Assembly: GCF_021732705.1 (NCBI RefSeq) | Contig: NZ_JAKFUM010000008.1 | Location: 124,001 to 188,000, forward strand | Reading direction: 5' to 3' | Origin: Nevskia sp. | GTDB lineage: Bacteria; Pseudomonadota; Gammaproteobacteria; Nevskiales; Nevskiaceae | DNA: 64,000 bases | Shown: positions 60,771-64,000 of the stretch, one piece after another | Position numbering within the stretch: position 1 is the first letter of the stretch | How the letters are laid out: the number at the start of each line of letters is the position of its first letter | Made by a program: the position numbers and the translations under genes | Notes under the pieces: generated by a model | Seen by the model: the letters and a program-made list of their open reading frames with translations, nothing else | Told to the model about the DNA's origin: nothing | The model's database searches: none

Positions 60771-61910
60771 CTAGGGCTGGGCCGGCGTCGTCTGCCACGA
60801 CTGGTGATAGCCCGCCCATTCCACGGCACTCGCGGCATCGGCGACGTCCAGCGCATCGCGAGCATCGATCATCACCGCGTATTCGTCGGTCGCGATCTTC
60901 GGCTGCACCAGCATGCGGCCGAGCGCCTTCGGGTGCGGGCCGTGGGTGAAGCCGCAGGGGTGCAGCGTGACCATGCCGGGATGGATGCCGTCGCGGCTGA
61001 AGAAGTCGCCGGCGTGATAGAAGATCACTTCGTCGAAGTCGTCGTTGTTGTGGAAGAACGGCACCTTGATCGCGCCCGGATCGGTCTCGAACGGCCGCGG
61101 CACGAAGGTGCAGACGACGAAGCGATGCGCGACGAACGTGGTGTGCGCGCTCGGCGGCAGGTGATAGCGATGCGAGACCAGCGGCCGGATGTCGCGCACG
61201 TTGATCCGCACCGGATGCAGCGTGCCGTGCCAGCCCAGCGCATCGAGCGGGTTGTAAGGATAGGTGACGATCGACAGCAGATTGCGGCGCTTGATCACCA
61301 CCCGCCATTCGCCGGACAGCGCCGCCTGCGCCTTGAAGGCGTCGTCGATCCGCGGCAGGTCGAGCATCGCCGGGTCGAAGATCGCGTGCTCGCCGACCAG
61401 CCCCTTGTCCGGCAGCTGATAGCTGCTGCCGGTCGCTTCGATCAGCAGGATCTGCATCGGCTCGGCCACGTCCAGCCGCCACATCGTGCCGCGCGGCAGC
61501 ACCACGTAATCGCCGGCCTCGATCGCCAGATGACCGTAGTCGCAGTACAGCTCGGCGCGGCCGGCGTGGACGAACAGCAGCTCGTCGCCATCGGCATTGC
61601 GCGCAAGGTGATCCATGCTCGCGGCGACGTTCCAGAAGCGCATCCGGCAGTGGCCGTTGTGCAGCAGCTCGCTGGCATGCCACGGACTGGCGCCATCGCG
61701 CGGCAGCTGCGTGCAGTCGAACGCGCGCGGCCGCAGCGGGCCATCCCAGCGGGACCAGCCGGTCGGCGGGCGCGGGTGGATCATCTGCGTGGCCGGGCCG
61801 AAGAAGCCTTCCTTGCCCAGTTCCCGCTCGACCGTGCCCGGCGGCAGATCGGCATGGGCCTGACGCGAGGCCAGACCTTCAACGTGGGGAATGTGGATCC
61901 ATTTGCGCAT
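60771..61910 (-). CDS. hmgA: Homogentisate 1,2-dioxygenase-like protein
   Basis: A 379-residue protein with the double-cupin layout of homogentisate dioxygenase: an N-terminal cupin (GDELLFVHAGRAELYCDYGHLAIEAGDYVVLPRGTMWRLDV) and a C-terminal metal site (FHNNDDFDEVIFYHAGDFF, followed by HPCGFTHGPHP). It oxidatively opens the ring of homogentisate to maleylacetoacetate. It is shorter than human or Pseudomonas HmgA (about 430) and belongs to the bacterial short form, so the ring substrate is likely but not certain. ATG 61910 fits; the longer frame is a shadow. The FAH-family gene lies 3 kb away. Confidence 0.8.
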   Translation of the reverse strand: MRKWIHIPHVEGLASRQAHADLPPGTVERELGKEGFFGPATQMIHPRPPTGWSRWDGPLRPRAFDCTQLPRDGASPWHASELLHNGHCRMRFWNVAASMDHLARNADGDELLFVHAGRAELYCDYGHLAIEAGDYVVLPRGTMWRLDVAEPMQILLIEATGSSYQLPDKGLVGEHAIFDPAMLDLPRIDDAFKAQAALSGEWRVVIKRRNLLSIVTYPYNPLDALGWHGTLHPVRINVRDIRPLVSHRYHLPPSAHTTFVAHRFVVCTFVPRPFETDPGAIKVPFFHNNDDFDEVIFYHAGDFFSRDGIHPGMVTLHPCGFTHGPHPKALGRMLVQPKIATDEYAVMIDARDALDVADAASAVEWAGYHQSWQTTPAQP

Positions 61911-61932
61911 GACGGGCTCGCGGTTGATCGGC

Positions 61933-63990
61933 TTACGGCGTGGCGGGCAGCAGCGGCGGCGCCACCGGCGATTCGGTCCAGCCGACACTGCCGGCAAACG
62001 GCTTGATGCCGAGCGCGGTGAACAGTTCCTGCGGCTGCCACAGCGTATCGCCCTGGATGACGGCGGCGACGCGCCGGATGTCAGAAATGCTCGTCGTCGG
62101 ATCGCCATCGACCAGCACCAGATCGGCCGCGTACCCGGGTGCAATGCGACCGGCCTCGGCGCTCAGGCCGGCGACGCGGGCAGCGTCGCGCGTCGCCATC
62201 TGCAGCACGCGCGGGGCCGGAATGCCGGCGGCGACGTACAGCTCCAGCTCGCGATGCAGCGCAAAACCGGCGAAGCCGTCGGTGCCCGGCACCACCGTCA
62301 CGCCGGCATCGAACAACTGCTTCAGGAAGCGGCTGATCCTGTCGAACACGATGCGGTCCCGCGGCAGGGTCTTCGCGGTCACGTCGAACAGGCCGCTGCG
62401 CAGCGCGCGCTGGAAGGTCAGCGGCAGGTGATCGCTGATCGCCGCGAACGACGGATCGACCTCGCCGCCGACATGGATGAAGGCCTCGTGCACGGTCAGG
62501 GTCGGATCGACGACGGTGCCGCGCGCGGCCAGCAGCGCGATGAAATCGCGCACCTCGCGGCTATCCAGATCAAGCTCGGGCAGCAGGTCGCGGATCAGCG
62601 TGAAGCGCAGCAGGGTACGGGTGTCATCGCCCGGCTTGACCAGGAAGTTCAGCAGCAGCTGATTGAGGTGATGGACTTCGTCGTAGCCGGCGCGCACCGC
62701 TTCCTCGGCGCGCATGAACGCCGGAATGTGGCCGCCCACCTTGAGGCCGCGCTCGTGTGCATGGGCCACGACCGGCGGCACCCATTCCGGCTTGAACGAG
62801 TTGTACAGCTTCAACTGGCGCACGCCGCGCTCGGCGTACCAGTCCACCGCCCGCTTTGCGGAATCGACATCGTTGACGACGATGCCGTTGCGCGCGGCAT
62901 TCGGACTGTCGCCTTCGATGAAGCCGTTGACGACCACACGCGGGCCGATCGCCTCGTGCCGCGCGATGCTGTCGCGCAGCGTTTCGAGCGCATCGTTCTG
63001 GTTGCCGAGGTCGCGCACGGTGGTGACGCCGTTCGCCAGATGCAGCGCGCCATCACTCGGGGCCAGGTGTGCGTGCATGTCGAACAGGCCCGGCAGGGCG
63101 ATGCGGCCGCCGCCGTCGATCGTCGCCTGCGCGTCCTGCGGCGCGGAGCCGGCCGGGCGGATCGTGGTGATCCGGCCGCGGAACACGGTGATATCGGCAG
63201 GCTGACCCACCTGCGCGGTCTCGCTGTCGAACACGCGGACGTTGCGGATGACGGTAAGCCCCGGCAGCGGGTGGCGCAGGCTGCTCGCGAGTTCCTGCTG
63301 GAGGGCGGCCTTCGCGGCTTCCGTGGCCTGCCCGAGCGCGACCGCTTCCGCCTCGTAGCCTTTCTCGATCAGCCCGAGCCAGGGCTCGACGGCAGCGAAC
63401 AGCCGCGGCGTCTTCCCTTCCGTCAGCCACAGCAGCTGCGGCTCGGTGCCGAGGCCGATCAGCGCGTACAGGCCGATCTCGTGCTCGCCCGCCGTGCCTG
63501 TCACCGTGCGGCTGGCGAGGCGCTTCACGCTGAGCTCGCCACCGGGCAGCAGCCCAATCCGGCCACCATTGGCGAGTGCCGCGACCGCCACCTGCGCATA
63601 CGTATGGAAGCTCGATTCGATCGGCAGATAGACCGCAGGCCCGCTCGGCACGGTCTGACCGGTTTCGCCCGGCGCATTCCAGCGCGCGCTGCTGCCTTCG
63701 CGAATGAAATCCGCCTTGACCCGGCTGCCGAAAGTGCTGGTGCCGCGCACCCGGTAGCGGCGGAAGGTGCCATCCGGCGCCAGTGCGTAGTCTTCCGACA
63801 GGTCCGGCCCGCGGCCGTTGTCGCGATAGTGCTGCTCGACATGGACGCGGCCATCGGCGGCCGTCGTCGCCACCTCGCTGCCGCCGGACTGGCCCTGGAA
63901 CATCACGTTGAACTCGACGCGCGACGCGGGCGCGGCGGACGCGGCAGTCACGACCAACAGCGGCAGCAGCAGGCTGATCCAGCGGCGCAT
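61933..63990 (-). CDS. Exported amidohydrolase-family protein
   Basis: A 685-residue protein, complete at its start (ATG 63990, 10 bases from the window edge). A signal peptide (ISLLLPLLVVTAASA) precedes an extra N-terminal domain of about 240 residues rich in beta strands, then an amidohydrolase with GLFDMHAHL (HxH metal site, about 306), LKVGGHIPA (His), VVPGTDGFAG (Asp) and a C-terminal GYAADLVLVDGDP strand typical of imidazolonepropionase/dipeptidase-like amidohydrolases. It probably hydrolyses an amide or cyclic amide in the periplasm. It ends 22 bases before the dioxygenase gene on the same strand. Confidence 0.85.
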   Translation of the reverse strand: MRRWISLLLPLLVVTAASAAPASRVEFNVMFQGQSGGSEVATTAADGRVHVEQHYRDNGRGPDLSEDYALAPDGTFRRYRVRGTSTFGSRVKADFIREGSSARWNAPGETGQTVPSGPAVYLPIESSFHTYAQVAVAALANGGRIGLLPGGELSVKRLASRTVTGTAGEHEIGLYALIGLGTEPQLLWLTEGKTPRLFAAVEPWLGLIEKGYEAEAVALGQATEAAKAALQQELASSLRHPLPGLTVIRNVRVFDSETAQVGQPADITVFRGRITTIRPAGSAPQDAQATIDGGGRIALPGLFDMHAHLAPSDGALHLANGVTTVRDLGNQNDALETLRDSIARHEAIGPRVVVNGFIEGDSPNAARNGIVVNDVDSAKRAVDWYAERGVRQLKLYNSFKPEWVPPVVAHAHERGLKVGGHIPAFMRAEEAVRAGYDEVHHLNQLLLNFLVKPGDDTRTLLRFTLIRDLLPELDLDSREVRDFIALLAARGTVVDPTLTVHEAFIHVGGEVDPSFAAISDHLPLTFQRALRSGLFDVTAKTLPRDRIVFDRISRFLKQLFDAGVTVVPGTDGFAGFALHRELELYVAAGIPAPRVLQMATRDAARVAGLSAEAGRIAPGYAADLVLVDGDPTTSISDIRRVAAVIQGDTLWQPQELFTALGIKPFAGSVGWTESPVAPPLLPATP

Positions 63991-64000
63991 CGCGGGCTCC

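Noticed and set aside
1-64000. CRISPR arrays, insertion sequences, prophage or integron features
   Set aside because: No regularly spaced repeats, transposase, integrase or phage structural genes are visible anywhere in the window.

Overview
This window looks like chromosome of a high-GC, free-living Gammaproteobacterium. The mix of genes (wax-ester synthase/DGAT, a CFA-synthase/DUF1365/flavoprotein cluster, TrkA/TrkH, CstA with YbdD, an E. coli-like divergent tesA/ybbA/ybbP locus, a CpxRA/CpxP-like locus and a bacterial malate dehydrogenase) suggests the Nevskiales/Solimonadaceae area. That placement is inference from gene content; no rRNA or marker phylogeny is available here. Nearly every long reading frame antisense to a gene is a high-GC shadow. 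Genes are packed tightly and no gene-free stretch exceeds 300 bases.

Layout. 1-11.5 kb: end of a TadG-like protein, a hotdog thioesterase, cstA-ybdD, a Uma2-type protein, homoserine kinase, convergent trkH and trkA, and small hydrolase/unknown genes. 11.6-20.5 kb: a lipoprotein neutral ceramidase, a small membrane protein missed by length cut-offs, uvrD interrupted by a 363-residue intein, TerC and a DUF4153 membrane protein. 20.6-31.3 kb: envelope and lipid genes, namely a MurG-like glycosyltransferase, WS/DGAT, a family 2 glycosyltransferase behind a CRP-like site, a DUF1624 acyltransferase, an AAC(6')-like acetyltransferase, and the minus-strand lipid cluster flavoprotein-DUF1365-cfa-DUF1475-DUF2062. 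31.3-40.2 kb: tesA/ybbA/ybbP, two flavin enzymes, mdh with a strong terminator, corA, an MBL hydrolase and tRNA-Arg(CCG).

40.2-49.1 kb: a lone PLD-nuclease/helicase/DUF3427 protein, a DUF2256 plus Fe-S photolyase pair, a DUF1684 protein, and a TetR-controlled four-gene operon. That operon encodes a PF10118 protein in which I can read a complete ferritin-like diiron ligand set, then two overlapping small membrane proteins resembling styrene-oxide isomerase. It is the best candidate here for an undescribed system. 49.1-56.6 kb: a diguanylate cyclase, an epimerase, an orphan PdeM nuclease, and an ECF sigma/anti-sigma pair divergent from a subtilase. The same two-part promoter sequence (GGAATAAAC, 12 bases, CGTTGTC) lies upstream of the sigma gene and 2.4 kb away upstream of a tiny exported repeat protein, which defines a small local regulon. 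56.8-64 kb: a fumarylacetoacetate-hydrolase-family enzyme, a CpxA/CpxR-like pair divergent from a Spy/CpxP-like protein across a perfect CpxR box, a homogentisate dioxygenase-like protein and a secreted amidohydrolase.

Starts were chosen from family length, Shine-Dalgarno matches and overlap with neighbours. They often differ from the longest open frame and are explained per entry.
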